This document shows positions 37,474 through 46,014 of a DNA stretch of 64,000 nt, one piece after another (within the stretch, counting starts at the first letter, position 1; the number at the start of each line of letters is the position of its first letter). The stretch is from Paracoccus beibuensis (lineage in GTDB: Bacteria; Pseudomonadota; Alphaproteobacteria; Rhodobacterales; Rhodobacteraceae): contig NZ_JAOTBD010000008.1 in the NCBI RefSeq assembly GCF_026162625.1, positions 62,001-126,000 on the forward strand, read 5' to 3'. The position numbers and the translations under genes were made by a program. The notes beneath the pieces are model-generated. The model did no database searches. It was not told the origin of the DNA and worked only from the letters and a program-made list of their open reading frames with translations.

Positions 37474-37973
37474 CACGCGGGCCCCCCGGCGGCACAGGTC
37501 GCGCAGAGGCCGACGGCCTCGATGGTTGCACGCTCGACCCGGAAACCGCCCTTGCCGGCGATCTCGGACAGAGCGTCGCGGATGGGGACGCCGGCGGCCT
37601 CGGCGACCTTGTCGCAGCTGCGGCAGATCAGGAAGGCCGGGTGGTGGTCGTCGCCGGGATGCAGGCAGGCGGTGAAGGCGTTGAGGCGCTGCAACCGGTG
37701 GACCAGCCCGTGCCCGACCAGGAACTCCAGCGCCCGATAGGCGACCGGCGGCTGGCGCCCGAACCCCTCGGCGGCCAGCCGGTCCAGCACCTCGTAGGCG
37801 CCAAGGGCCCGGTGGCTTTCCAGCAGGATCTCCAGCGTGCGGCGACGGACAGGCGTCAGCCGCGCGCCCTGCTCGGCCAGCCGGGCGGCAGCCTCGTCCA
37901 ATGCGCGGCGGGCACATTCCTGATGGTCATGGGGCGCGAATGTCGCGGCGATGTGGTCACTGCTTTCGGGCAA
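37473..37973 (-). CDS. zur: Zinc uptake regulator Zur (Fur family)
   Basis: The 166-residue Fur-family repressor shuts off zinc import when zinc is plentiful. The winged helix is LTPVRRRTLEILLESHRALG with DRLAAEGFGRQPPVAYRALE. The dimer domain has HPGDDHHPAFLICRSCDKV and the C-terminal CATC pair, which bind structural zinc. The start is a TTG at 37973, supported by AAGGA six bases upstream, with no in-frame ATG or GTG before the DNA-binding domain. It is divergent from znuA with a palindromic operator between them. Confidence 0.95.
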   Translation of the reverse strand: MPESSDHIAATFAPHDHQECARRALDEAAARLAEQGARLTPVRRRTLEILLESHRALGAYEVLDRLAAEGFGRQPPVAYRALEFLVGHGLVHRLQRLNAFTACLHPGDDHHPAFLICRSCDKVAEAAGVPIRDALSEIAGKGGFRVERATIEAVGLCATCAAGGPA

Positions 37974-38021
37974 GACGGTCCTTCACGCATGAAGCGTTAT
38001 CTTATTACATCCGGGTTGACT

Positions 38022-38036
38022 TGTTACCATGTAACA
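38022..38036. promoter_or_regulatory. Zur-type palindromic operator between zur and znuA
   Basis: TGTTACCATGTAACA is a perfect inverted repeat (TGTTAC, three central bases, GTAACA). It lies 49 bp from the zur start and 43 bp from the znuA start, in a short AT-rich divergent region. Its form agrees with Fur-superfamily Zur boxes (GTTA...TAAC core), so one Zur dimer could repress both directions. Confidence 0.82.
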
Positions 38037-38078
38037 CAGACAACCTCGCCATCGCAACAAAGCCTCATGGAGAACCAG

Positions 38079-39038
38079 ATGCGCAGACAAGCATCCATCG
38101 CCGCCCTCCTCTCGCTGACCGCCGCCCCGGCGCTGGCGGCCCCGACCGTGGTCACCGACATCGTGCCGACAGGCGCCCTGGTCCAGGCCGTGATGGGCGA
38201 TCTGGGCGGGGTGCGCGTTCTGCTGCCCCAAGGCGCCAGCGCCCACCACTACCAGATGCGGCCGTCCGATGCGCAGGCGCTGCAGGATGCGGATCTTGTC
38301 GTCTGGATGGGCCCAGAGCTGGCCCCTTGGCTGGACCGCGCCGCCGGCAACCTGTCGGACGATGCGCAGCTGCGCCTGCTGGGCGTCGAGGGCGTCACGC
38401 TGCGGTCCTTCTCGGCCGGGGGCGAGCGTCATGACCATGATCACGGGCACGAACACGGAGACGACCATGAGCACGCAGACGCCCACGCGCATGACCACGG
38501 CGACCACGATCACAGCGGGAACGATCCCCACGCCTGGTTGAACCCGGACAACGCGGCGCCTTGGGTCGACGCGATCGTCGCCAGCCTGTCCGAGCAGGAC
38601 CCCGAGAACGCCGCAACCTACCGCAGCAACGCGGATGCCATCGGGCAGCGGATCGAAGCGCTCGACACGACCCTGACCAAGCGCCTTGCGCCCCATGCGG
38701 ACCAGCGTTTCATCGTTTTCCATGACGCTTACGGCTATTTCACTGAACATTTCGGGCTTCAGCCGGCGATTCCGGTGTCGCTCGGCGATGCCTCGACACC
38801 GTCGGCCGCCCGGATCGAAGGCATCCAGAACGAGATCGCGCGGTCCGGTGCCACCTGCGCCTTCCCGGAATACGCGCATGATGCCGGCCTGGTCGAGACC
38901 GTCATCGAGGGCAGCGACGTGCGGCTTGGCGGTGAACTCAGCCCTGCGGGCGGCGACCTCGCGCCCGGCGCCGGGCAATACGAGGCGCTGCTGACCGCCA
39001 TGGCCGATACAATGATCGCCTGCTTCGAAGTCAACTGA
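38079..39038 (+). CDS. znuA: Zinc ABC transporter substrate-binding protein ZnuA
   Basis: The 319-residue periplasmic protein captures Zn2+. It has a signal peptide (MRRQASIAALLSLTAAPALA), the first metal His in LPQGASAHHYQMRPSDAQAL, a long His/Asp-rich loop from about residue 113 (HDHDHGHEHGDDHEHADAHA and more), then NDPHAWLNPDN, FHDAYGYFTEHFGLQP and the C-terminal Cys in IACFEVN. The His-rich loop is diagnostic for zinc rather than manganese. The ATG at 38079 follows GGAG; an ATG at 38067 overlaps that site. Divergent from zur. Confidence 0.97.
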   Translation: MRRQASIAALLSLTAAPALAAPTVVTDIVPTGALVQAVMGDLGGVRVLLPQGASAHHYQMRPSDAQALQDADLVVWMGPELAPWLDRAAGNLSDDAQLRLLGVEGVTLRSFSAGGERHDHDHGHEHGDDHEHADAHAHDHGDHDHSGNDPHAWLNPDNAAPWVDAIVASLSEQDPENAATYRSNADAIGQRIEALDTTLTKRLAPHADQRFIVFHDAYGYFTEHFGLQPAIPVSLGDASTPSAARIEGIQNEIARSGATCAFPEYAHDAGLVETVIEGSDVRLGGELSPAGGDLAPGAGQYEALLTAMADTMIACFEVN

Positions 39039-39113
39039 TCCGGTCCCGCGGCGGTCGAAACGGCCGCCGCGGAGCCTGCAAGTCCCCCCGAAGAATTTCC
39101 GACTATTTTACTT

Positions 39114-39137
39114 TGACAAACCTGAATGAATTTGTCA
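39114..39137 (+). promoter_or_regulatory. Inverted repeat in hemP promoter, candidate iron-responsive site
   Basis: TGACAAA (39114-39120) and TTTGTCA (39131-39137) flank ten bases, with TTGACA at 39113-39118 able to serve as a -35 element. It lies 40 bp before the hemP start, in the most AT-rich part of this region. Its form suggests a dimeric iron-responsive regulator (Irr-, RirA- or IscR-like iron-Rhodo-box), but I cannot tell which. Confidence 0.55.
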
Positions 39138-39176
39138 GCTATAGGTCATCATCAGTTCCACCCAGAGAGGCTGACC

Positions 39177-39353
39177 ATGACCGCGACGCGCCCCGCAGAT
39201 TTCACCCGCCCCGGCACCTCGATCCTTTCGCGCATCCCGCATCACGATGCCACGCAGCTGACGCGCGGTGGCAACCAGGCGATGATCGTGCTGGATGAAC
39301 AGGTCTATCAACTGCGCATCACGCGCGCCGGGAAGCTGATCCTGACGAAGTGA
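39177..39353 (+). CDS. hemP: Hemin uptake protein HemP
   Basis: The 58-residue protein matches the HemP family: a disordered N-terminus, then ILSRIPHHDATQLTRGGNQA and IVLDEQVYQLRITRAGKLILTK, with the YxLRxTRxGKLILTK end that defines the family. HemP (also HmuP) acts in iron and heme uptake, in some species as a transcriptional activator of heme receptor genes. The start at 39177 has AGAGAGG upstream. No heme receptor genes adjoin, so it stands alone. Confidence 0.93.
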   Translation: MTATRPADFTRPGTSILSRIPHHDATQLTRGGNQAMIVLDEQVYQLRITRAGKLILTK

Positions 39354-39372
39354 CATCCTGCGCCATGCCTTG

Positions 39373-39392
39373 AAGCGCCCAAAGGGGCGCTT
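39373..39392. terminator. Hairpin between convergent hemP and rluB
   Basis: AAGCGCCC (39373-39380) and GGGCGCTT (39385-39392) form an 8-bp stem with loop AAAG. It lies 19 bp after the hemP stop and 27 bp from the rluB stop, so it may terminate both transcripts. Confidence 0.7.
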
Positions 39393-39418
39393 CTGGTACC
39401 GCGGCCACCGCCGCCGGG

Positions 39419-40954
39419 TTATCCCCGCGGTGCGCGCGGGTTACCACCGGGCCGGGAACCGCCTGCCGGCCTGTCGCCCCGAGGCCCACCAAAGCCCTTG
39501 CCGCCGGCCGGACGTGGCTTCCCGCCGAACCCGCCCTTGCCGCCAGCAGCGCCACCGGGCGCATCGCCCCGCGGCTTGCCGAAAGGCTTGCGCGCCCCTT
39601 CAGTTGTGTCCCCGCGCGATTTGCCGAACGGCTTGCGACCTCCCTCCGCGTCTGCACGCGGCTTGCCGAACGGCTTCCGCCCAGCCTCATCTGCGTCTCC
39701 ACGCGGCTTTGCGAAGGGCTTGCGTGCACCCTCGGGCGCGTCGCCCCGATGCTTGCTGACAGGTTTGCGGCCGTCCTCACCACCGGCACCACGCGGGCCG
39801 CCGAAGGGTTTGCGCCCTTCGCCCGGCTTGCCCGCGAACCGAGCGGGTCGCGCATCGTCATCCTGCCGGGGGCGCCCTGCGCCGAACTTGCGCTCTGCGC
39901 CCTCGCCGGCGGGCTTGTTCTTCCAACGCGGTTTGTCGCCCGCCTCCCTGGGACGGTCGCCGAAAGCCGGACGCGCATCGCCCGGCTTTCCCTTGAAGCG
40001 CGGGCGCCCGGCGTCGTCGGGCTTGCCGCCCCAGTTGCGGGCCGGGCGGTCACCGCCGCGATCCTCGTCCCGGGGACGAGAGGGGCGATCACCCAGCGGC
40101 TTGGCCCCGAACCGCCGGGGCCCGCCGTCTTCGCGCGGCGCCCCCTTGGCGCCTTCGGCACCCCGAGGCCGCATGGCACGCGGCTTGTCCTCGACCTCTC
40201 CGGTCAGCAGGCCGCCCAACTGGTCGCGCAGGACCTTGCGCTTGACCTCGACCACCTCGTTCTTGTCCATCCCCGTCAGCTTGAAGGGCCCATAGCCGAT
40301 GCGGATCAGCCGGTTCACCTGCAGGCCGACATGGGCCATGGCGCGGCGGATCTCTCGGTTCTTGCCTTCGCGGATGCCCACCGTCAGCCAGGCGTTGGCG
40401 CCCTGCTGGCTGTCCAGCTTGATCTCCATCGGCGCGAAATCCTCGCCCTCGATGGTCACGCCCCGGCGCAGCGGATCGAAGGTCATGTCGCTCGGCGTGC
40501 CGTTCACGCGCACACGATAGCGGCGCAGCCAGCCGGTCGAAGGCAACTCCAGCCGGCGCTTCAGATCTCCGTCGTTGGTCAGCAGCAGCAGGCCTTCGGA
40601 ATTGAGGTCCAGCCGGCCCACGGTCATCACCCGCGGCAGATCGCGCGGCAACGCGTCAAAGACCGTCTGGCGACCCTTCTCGTCCGATTCGGACGTGATC
40701 AGCCCCAGCGGCTTGTAGTAAAGCCACAGCCGCGTCTCCTGCGGCTCGTCCAGCTTCTTGCCGTCGACGGTGATCCGGTCGGTGGGCAGGACGTCCAGGG
40801 CGGGGCTGTCGATCTTCTTGCCATTCACGCTGACGCGCCCCTCGACGATCATCCGCTCGGCCTCGCGGCGGCTGGCGACGCCGGCACGGGCCATGACCTT
40901 GGCGATCCGGTCGGCGGTGGCGGGGGTCGGGCTGTCGGGGGTCTTGTCGGTCAT
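39419..40954 (-). CDS. rluB: 23S rRNA pseudouridine synthase RluB-type with repetitive basic tail
   Basis: The 511-residue enzyme makes pseudouridine in the large ribosomal RNA. Residues about 15-75 are an S4 RNA-binding domain (RIAKVMARAGVASRREAERM). The catalytic domain has MTVGRLDLNSEGLLLLTNDG with the catalytic Asp, and REGKNREIRRAMAHVGLQV. From about residue 255 to the end there is a disordered tail rich in Arg, Lys, Gly, Asp and Pro, with about five imperfect repeats of the form RKPFGKPRGDA spaced 15-16 residues. The start is the ATG at 40954. The tail is likely RNA-binding. Confidence 0.94.
   Translation of the reverse strand: MTDKTPDSPTPATADRIAKVMARAGVASRREAERMIVEGRVSVNGKKIDSPALDVLPTDRITVDGKKLDEPQETRLWLYYKPLGLITSESDEKGRQTVFDALPRDLPRVMTVGRLDLNSEGLLLLTNDGDLKRRLELPSTGWLRRYRVRVNGTPSDMTFDPLRRGVTIEGEDFAPMEIKLDSQQGANAWLTVGIREGKNREIRRAMAHVGLQVNRLIRIGYGPFKLTGMDKNEVVEVKRKVLRDQLGGLLTGEVEDKPRAMRPRGAEGAKGAPREDGGPRRFGAKPLGDRPSRPRDEDRGGDRPARNWGGKPDDAGRPRFKGKPGDARPAFGDRPREAGDKPRWKNKPAGEGAERKFGAGRPRQDDDARPARFAGKPGEGRKPFGGPRGAGGEDGRKPVSKHRGDAPEGARKPFAKPRGDADEAGRKPFGKPRADAEGGRKPFGKSRGDTTEGARKPFGKPRGDAPGGAAGGKGGFGGKPRPAGGKGFGGPRGDRPAGGSRPGGNPRAPRG
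39560..39790 (-). repeat. Coding repeats in the rluB tail
   Basis: About five imperfect in-frame units of 45-48 bp encode (A/G)RKPFxKPRGDAxxG. Sequence identity is highest around the Lys-Pro-Phe-Gly-Lys codons. Such units can gain or lose copies by slippage, so tail length may vary between strains. Confidence 0.75.
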
Positions 40955-41071
40955 GCGCGTCTCCTTCGCATCTCTGCGGGGCAAAGAGGGGTTCTTACGC
41001 CCAACGCCCAGGTGAGGGAAGCGTTTCTTTCCCCCGCTTGCGCGCATCCGGGCGGCTTGCGACAAGCAGGC

Positions 41072-41524
41072 ATGACCCGGTTCACGTCCCACATGCAGCA
41101 GGCCTTGGCCGAGGCCCAGGCGGCCGCCCTTCGCGGCGAAGTTCCCGTGGGTGCCGTCGTCACAAGTCCGGGTGGCCGCGTGGTCGCAGCCGCCGGAAAC
41201 CGCACGCGTGAACTGTCGGACCCGACCGCCCATGCCGAGATCCTGGCCATCCGCGCCGCCTGCGCGGCACTCGGCTCCGAGCGCCTGCCGGGCCACGACC
41301 TGTGGGTGACGCTGGAGCCCTGCCCCATGTGCGCCGCGGCGATTTCGGCCGCCCGCATCGCGCGCCTTTATTACGGGGCCGCCGACCTGCGGATGGGCGG
41401 CGTCGCCCATGGCGCGCAGGTCTTCCGTCATGCGCAGTGCCACCACAGGCCGCAGGTCTATGACGGGCTTTCCGCACCCGAATCGCAACGCCTGCTGCAG
41501 GAGTTCTTTGCCGCCCGCCGATGA
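41072..41524 (+). CDS. tadA: tRNA adenosine(34) deaminase TadA
   Basis: The 150-residue zinc enzyme converts adenosine 34 of tRNA-Arg(ACG) to inosine. The zinc site is TAHAEILAIRAACAAL (HAE with catalytic Glu) and LEPCPMCAAAISAARIARL (PCxxC). Also seen is AADLRMGGVAHG. The start at 41072 begins MTRFTSHMQQALAEAQAAA; an ATG at 41093 is possible because the site upstream is weak. The tRNA-Gly gene follows on the same strand 49 bp later. Confidence 0.95.
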   Translation: MTRFTSHMQQALAEAQAAALRGEVPVGAVVTSPGGRVVAAAGNRTRELSDPTAHAEILAIRAACAALGSERLPGHDLWVTLEPCPMCAAAISAARIARLYYGAADLRMGGVAHGAQVFRHAQCHHRPQVYDGLSAPESQRLLQEFFAARR

Positions 41525-41573
41525 CGCGTCAGCGCTTGAACCTCCCGGCGGACCTGCTTATACACGGGCTCGC

Positions 41574-41647
41574 GCGGGTGTTGTGTAATGGTAAGACCCT
41601 AGCCTTCCAAGCTAGAGATACGGGTTCGATTCCCGTCACCCGCTCCA
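41574..41647 (+). tRNA. tRNA-Gly, anticodon TCC, with encoded CCA
   Basis: The acceptor stem GCGGGTG (41574-41580) pairs with CACCCGC (41637-41643), followed by discriminator T and CCA (41645-41647). The D arm contains GTGTAATGGTAAGAC, the anticodon stem-loop is CTAGC-CTTCCAA-GCTAG with anticodon TCC, and the T arm is CGGGTTCGATTCCCG. Short variable loop, 71 bases without CCA. There is no sign of integration beside it; the following 80 bp is simple spacer with a 10-bp palindrome TGGACGTCCA at 41682-41691. Confidence 0.97.
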
Positions 41648-41727
41648 ACCCTTCAAGATCAGGCAACGCCGTTTGGACCAATGGACGTCCAGGGGCTGCC
41701 CGCCCCCGGCGCTGAACCCGCGCGCCC

Positions 41728-44115
41728 TCAGGCGCGCAGGTGTCCTCCCGTTGCCTTCTCGACCTTCTCGACGATCTTGCGGCCCACGGCCTCGATCTCG
41801 GCATCGGTCAGCGTCCTGTCGCGCGGCTGCAGCCTGACCGAGATCGCGATCGACTTGCGCCCCTCATCGAGCCCCGTGAACTGGTCGAAGACCGACACCT
41901 GCTGGATCAGCGCCTTGTCAGCCCCCGCGGCGGCATTCACCAGCGTCAGCGCCTCGACCTGCGGGTCTACGACAAAGGCGAAGTCACGCTCGACCGCCTG
42001 CAGCTCCGACAGCTCGAGCGCGGGGCGCGTCGGGGTCTTGACTTTCGGGAATGGCACGGCCGCCAGGTGGATCGTGAAGCCCACGGCCGGGCCCTTCACG
42101 TCCATCTGGCGCAGCACCTTGGGATGGATCTCGCCAAAGGTGGCCAGCACGTTCGGACCAAGCGCGATGTTGCCAGCGCGGCCCGGATGCCACCAGCCGT
42201 CCAGCTTGCGGTTCACCTGCGCGCGGGCGGGCGCGCCCATGGCCTGCAGGATCGCCTCGGCATCGGCCTTGGCGTCATAAAGGTCCACCTTGCGGCGGCT
42301 GCCGAAGGGGTCACGCGGCGCGATCTGCCCGACCAGCAGGCCGCTGATCCGCATCGCCTGGTCGCCCGGTTCGCCACCGCTGAAGACCGGTCCCAGTTCG
42401 AACAGCGCCAGGTCGCCGAAGCCGCGCGCCTGGTTCCGCGCGGCGGCCGCCAGAAGACCCGGCAGAAGGTCGGGCCGCAGATGCGACATCTCGCTGCTGA
42501 TCGGGTTCTCGACCCGAACCGCATCCGCGCCGCCGCCGAACAGCAACGCCGCGGCCTGGTCGATGAAGCTGTAGGTCACGCACTCGTTGTACCCCAGCGC
42601 CGCAGCCATCCGCCGCGCCGTCTTTTCGCGCGTCTGCAGCGGCGTCAGCACCGGCTGCGGAACGCCCGCCTGCGGGCGCGGCAGCGGCTTGCCCTGCAAC
42701 TTCGTCAGGCTGGCGACGCGGGCGATCTCCTCGACCAGGTCGGCCTCGCCCAAAACGTCGGGGCGCCAGGGAGGCACATGGGCCATGTTGCCGTCCAGCC
42801 GGAAACCAAGCGCCTCCAGCGTGGCGCGCTGCTCGGCCTCTGGGATGTCCATGCCGACAAGGCTGGTCGTGCGCAACGCATCCAGCCGATAGGCGCGATC
42901 CGTGTCGGGCAGCGCCCCGGCGGTCACCACCTCCGATGCCTCGCCACCGCACAGGTTCATGACCATGCGCGTCGCCAGCTCCAGCCCCGGTAGGGTGAAG
43001 GCGGGGTCGATCCCGCGCTCGAAGCGATAGCGGGCATCGCTGTTGATCTTCATCGCCCGCCCTGTGGCGGCGGTGCTGATCGGATCGAAATAGGCAGCCT
43101 CGATGAAGACCTCGGTCGTGTCGGCCGACGCGCCGGAGGCCGCGCCGCCCATCACGCCCGCGATGCTTTCCGGGCCGGTGTCGTCGCAGATCACCACCGC
43201 GCCTTCGGGCAGCGCATAGGTCTTGTCGTCCAGCGCCACCAGTTCCTCGTCCGGCTGCGCGGCACGCAGCACCAGGTCGCCCTGCACCTTGGCGGCATCG
43301 AAGACATGGAGCGGGCGGTTCAGGTCGAAGGTGAAGAAGTTCGTGATGTCCACCAGCGCATTGATCGGACGCAGGCCGATGGCGCGCAGCCGCTTCTGCA
43401 GCCACTCGGGCGAGGCGCCGTTCCTGACGCCGCGCACCACGCGGCCTGCGAAGAAAGGCGCCTTGGCGGCCACCGCATCGTCGATGGTCACGGCGATCGG
43501 GCACGGGAAAGACGCGTCGACCCGCGCGACCTCGACCGGCTTCAGGACGCCCAGCCCCCGCGCCGCCAGATCGCGGGCGATGCCGTGCACCCCCAGCGCA
43601 TCGGGACGGTTCGGAGTGATCTTGATATGGATCATCGGGTCGATCTTTTGGGGCGCGTTCTGCGCCAGCCAGTCGACGAATTTCTGGCCGACCTCACCCG
43701 AGGGCAACTCAATGATGCCGTCATGCTCCTCGGACAGCTCCAGCTCTCGTTCGGAGGCCATCATGCCGTGGCTTTCGACGCCGCGGATCTTGCCCACGCC
43801 AAGCGTCGTGTCGATGCCGGGAACATAGTCACCGGGCTTGGCCAGCACGACCGTGATGCCGGTCCGGGCGTTCGGCGCGCCGCAGACGATCTGCTTTTCG
43901 CCCTCGTCCGTCATCACGCGGCAGACGCGCAGGCGGTCGGCGTCGGGATGCTGCTCGGCATGCTCGATCCGCGCCAGCGTGAAGGTGCCAAGCCTGGCGG
44001 CGGGATCGACGATCTCCTCGACCTCCAGCCCCAGGTCGGTCAGCGCCTCGGCGATCCGATCGAGGGTTGCGGTGGTGTCGAGATGCTCCTTGAGCCAGGA
44101 GAGGGTGAACTTCAT
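41728..44115 (-). CDS. pheT: Phenylalanine-tRNA ligase beta subunit PheT
   Basis: The 795-residue subunit works in the (alpha-beta)2 enzyme that charges tRNA-Phe and provides editing. It starts MKFTLSWLKEHLDTTATLDR. It has an EMAP/OB tRNA-binding domain near residues 40-150 (VIRVCRVMTDEGEKQIVCGA-like), B3/B4 editing domain (TNFFTFDLNRPLHVFDAAKV), the B5 domain, the synthetase-like core (NPISSEMSHLRPDLLPGLL) and a C-terminal FDX-ACB domain (DQFTGLDEGRKSIAISVRL). The start at 44115 is chosen over 44205 on family alignment. It is separated from pheS by about 2.6 kb. Confidence 0.97.
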   Translation of the reverse strand: MKFTLSWLKEHLDTTATLDRIAEALTDLGLEVEEIVDPAARLGTFTLARIEHAEQHPDADRLRVCRVMTDEGEKQIVCGAPNARTGITVVLAKPGDYVPGIDTTLGVGKIRGVESHGMMASERELELSEEHDGIIELPSGEVGQKFVDWLAQNAPQKIDPMIHIKITPNRPDALGVHGIARDLAARGLGVLKPVEVARVDASFPCPIAVTIDDAVAAKAPFFAGRVVRGVRNGASPEWLQKRLRAIGLRPINALVDITNFFTFDLNRPLHVFDAAKVQGDLVLRAAQPDEELVALDDKTYALPEGAVVICDDTGPESIAGVMGGAASGASADTTEVFIEAAYFDPISTAATGRAMKINSDARYRFERGIDPAFTLPGLELATRMVMNLCGGEASEVVTAGALPDTDRAYRLDALRTTSLVGMDIPEAEQRATLEALGFRLDGNMAHVPPWRPDVLGEADLVEEIARVASLTKLQGKPLPRPQAGVPQPVLTPLQTREKTARRMAAALGYNECVTYSFIDQAAALLFGGGADAVRVENPISSEMSHLRPDLLPGLLAAAARNQARGFGDLALFELGPVFSGGEPGDQAMRISGLLVGQIAPRDPFGSRRKVDLYDAKADAEAILQAMGAPARAQVNRKLDGWWHPGRAGNIALGPNVLATFGEIHPKVLRQMDVKGPAVGFTIHLAAVPFPKVKTPTRPALELSELQAVERDFAFVVDPQVEALTLVNAAAGADKALIQQVSVFDQFTGLDEGRKSIAISVRLQPRDRTLTDAEIEAVGRKIVEKVEKATGGHLRA

Positions 44116-44306
44116 GGCGACGTCTTTCCAGGTCCGGCCCACAGGTGACGATTTGCGGGACTTTGCAGCCTTGAACCGCGCCACGGCCCAAGGGTCAAGC
44201 CGCAACGACGGTTTTCGCGCGGTCCGGCGGGCGTTTGTCGCGCTTGCGGCGGCCGTCGGCCGGTGCCACGGTGCGCGCGAACCCGCACCGCCGAAGAGGT
44301 AACGTC

Positions 44307-45533
44307 ATGAGACGCGTTCTGAGACTGCTTCCCCCGGCCCTTCTGGCGGCATGGCCGATGGCCGCCCCGGCACAAGAGGTTGTGCCGTTCTGTTCGGGGC
44401 AGCCGGCCGTCTGGCTGGGCGGCGCAGGCGACACCAGCGACATCAGCACGGCGGCAGCCGCGCTGGCGCAACGCATGGACGCATCCGACGCGGACAACAC
44501 CTACGCGGTCATTCGGGTCAGCGGCGCCATGCAGGCCCTGCGGATCGAGGCCGAGGGGGTCGGCACCGGCGACCCGCTGATCCGGCTGGAGACGCCCGAC
44601 GGCGACCTGCTGGCCGAGAACGACGACGCGGTCGGCCTCTCGTCGCGGATCGAGCAGTCGGTCGGTCCGGGCGATTATTGCGTGCGGTTGCTGCCGGTCG
44701 GCAACGCGGGCGTGACGGCGATGCTGCAGGTGACGACGCCCGAGATGCCGCCCCTGCTGAGCGAGGCCGCGGGCAGCGACATCGCCGCGTGCACCGCAGA
44801 GACCGAGGCCGAGCCGCTGGCCGAAGGCCCGCTCGAGGCCGCCCTGCCCGCCGAGGCGCGGACGGACGGCACGCCGCGCTATCTGCGCTTCAGCGTGGGC
44901 GACGGCGTGCCCCTGACGCTGCGCGCGGTCAGCGAGGGGCTGGATCCGAATATGGTTCTTTTTGACAGGGCGGGCAGTCAGGTCGCGGCCAACGACGATG
45001 CCGACGGGCTGAACGCGCGGCTGGATTTCCCCTCGGGCCTTGCGGCGGGCGACTATTGCCTTGGCGTGGCGCCGATTGCGGCGGGTGAGGGTACGATCAC
45101 GGTCTCGGCCGCGGCGCTGGACCGCGACGTCTATCTGCGCGACGCTTGGCGGCGCGGAGAGTTGCCGCCGCCCTTCGACGGCGACGTGCCGATGCAGCCC
45201 ATCGACCTTGCCGCCGATGCCCAGACGATCGTGCTCCAGGACGGCAGCGCGCAATGGCTGACCTTCACGCTGGAACGCGAGACGGCCCTGATCGTCAGCG
45301 CGCACGGGGGCCTCGTCGGCGTGGACAGCAAGCTGGCGCTTTTCGCCGACAACGGAACCGTGGTCGCGCAGGACGACGATTCGGCGGGCGAGCTGGATGC
45401 CCGCCTGGGGCCGGTCGTCCTTCAGCCAGGGCGGTATCGGATGGCGCTGACCGACGTGAACCGCCCCGACCAGCCCGGCGCGCCGATTCGGCCGGTCGCC
45501 CTGGTTTTCGAACGGTTCGAGCGCGTCGAATAA
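44307..45533 (+). CDS. Exported protein with three PPC-like beta repeats
   Basis: The 408-residue product has a signal peptide (LLPPALLAAWPMAAPAQ). Three repeats of about 120 residues follow, each with a D(P/S)xxxLxxxxGxxxAxxDD core and an aromatic GDYC-type end. The segments are RLETPDGDLLAENDDAVGLS with GDYCVRL, LFDRAGSQVAANDDADGLNA with GDYCLGV, and LFADNGTVVAQDDDSAGELD with GRYRMAL. This is the pattern of PPC (pre-peptidase C-terminal) and related beta-sandwich domains. Four cysteines in the mature chain could form two disulfides. No enzyme domain is present. Start at 44307 with GAAGAGG upstream. Probably periplasmic or surface-bound; function unknown. Confidence 0.8.
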   Translation: MRRVLRLLPPALLAAWPMAAPAQEVVPFCSGQPAVWLGGAGDTSDISTAAAALAQRMDASDADNTYAVIRVSGAMQALRIEAEGVGTGDPLIRLETPDGDLLAENDDAVGLSSRIEQSVGPGDYCVRLLPVGNAGVTAMLQVTTPEMPPLLSEAAGSDIAACTAETEAEPLAEGPLEAALPAEARTDGTPRYLRFSVGDGVPLTLRAVSEGLDPNMVLFDRAGSQVAANDDADGLNARLDFPSGLAAGDYCLGVAPIAAGEGTITVSAAALDRDVYLRDAWRRGELPPPFDGDVPMQPIDLAADAQTIVLQDGSAQWLTFTLERETALIVSAHGGLVGVDSKLALFADNGTVVAQDDDSAGELDARLGPVVLQPGRYRMALTDVNRPDQPGAPIRPVALVFERFERVE

Positions 45534-45620
45534 CTCCGGACCTTGTCCGTACGCCGGGGCTTCCTATCTGAGGATCATGGGCCCCCGTGGCCCCGAACAA
45601 GCGGCAGGAGCCCAGAACGG

Positions 45621-45920
45621 ATGGATACGCAACGCGAATTGCTGATCGAGCAGCGGGTGGCCAACGAGGCCAAGTCGCCGGTCGTGGCCTATCTGCTGCT
45701 GATCTTCCTCTGGGGCTTCGGCGTGCACCGCATGTATCTGGGCCGCTGGATCAGCGGGATGATCATGCTGGCGATCTGGGGCATCGGCTGGCTGACGACT
45801 CCGATCCTGATCGGCTGGCCCGCCGTGGGCTTTGTCGTCCTGTGGTGCGTGATCGACCTGTTCCTGATCCCCGGCATGATCGCCTCCGATCGCGAAGACA
45901 TCCGGCGGCGGCTGCGCTGA
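45621..45920 (+). CDS. TM2 domain membrane protein (first copy)
   Basis: The 99-residue protein has the TM2 layout: a charged N-terminus (MDTQRELLIEQRVANEAKSP), a first membrane helix (VVAYLLLIFLWGFGVHRMYL with the GxHRxYLG turn), a second helix, and the Asp-containing end VIDLFLIPGMI. TM2 proteins are small double-span proteins of unclear role. The ATG at 45621 follows GCAGGAG. It is followed 94 bp later by a paralogue. Confidence 0.9.
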   Translation: MDTQRELLIEQRVANEAKSPVVAYLLLIFLWGFGVHRMYLGRWISGMIMLAIWGIGWLTTPILIGWPAVGFVVLWCVIDLFLIPGMIASDREDIRRRLR

Positions 45921-46014
45921 CGGCATGGCGCAGTTAACGCCGTCGTGATCTTCCCCTTGATCCCGGCATCCCGACAGGTGCAATCCTCGGTGGCATTTTC
46001 ACCAGGAGCATCCG

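Noticed and set aside
38400..38540. Apparent short tandem repeat in znuA
   Set aside because: It encodes the His/Asp-rich zinc loop. Repetition follows from the amino-acid pattern, not from a DNA element.
41574..41727. tRNA-Gly as possible integration site
   Set aside because: No integrase and no duplicated 3' tRNA end are seen. The next gene is pheT, a core gene.
44940..44975. AT-richer patch inside the three-repeat protein gene that looks like a promoter
   Set aside because: It is inside the coding frame and encodes part of a repeat (DPNMVLFDRAG).
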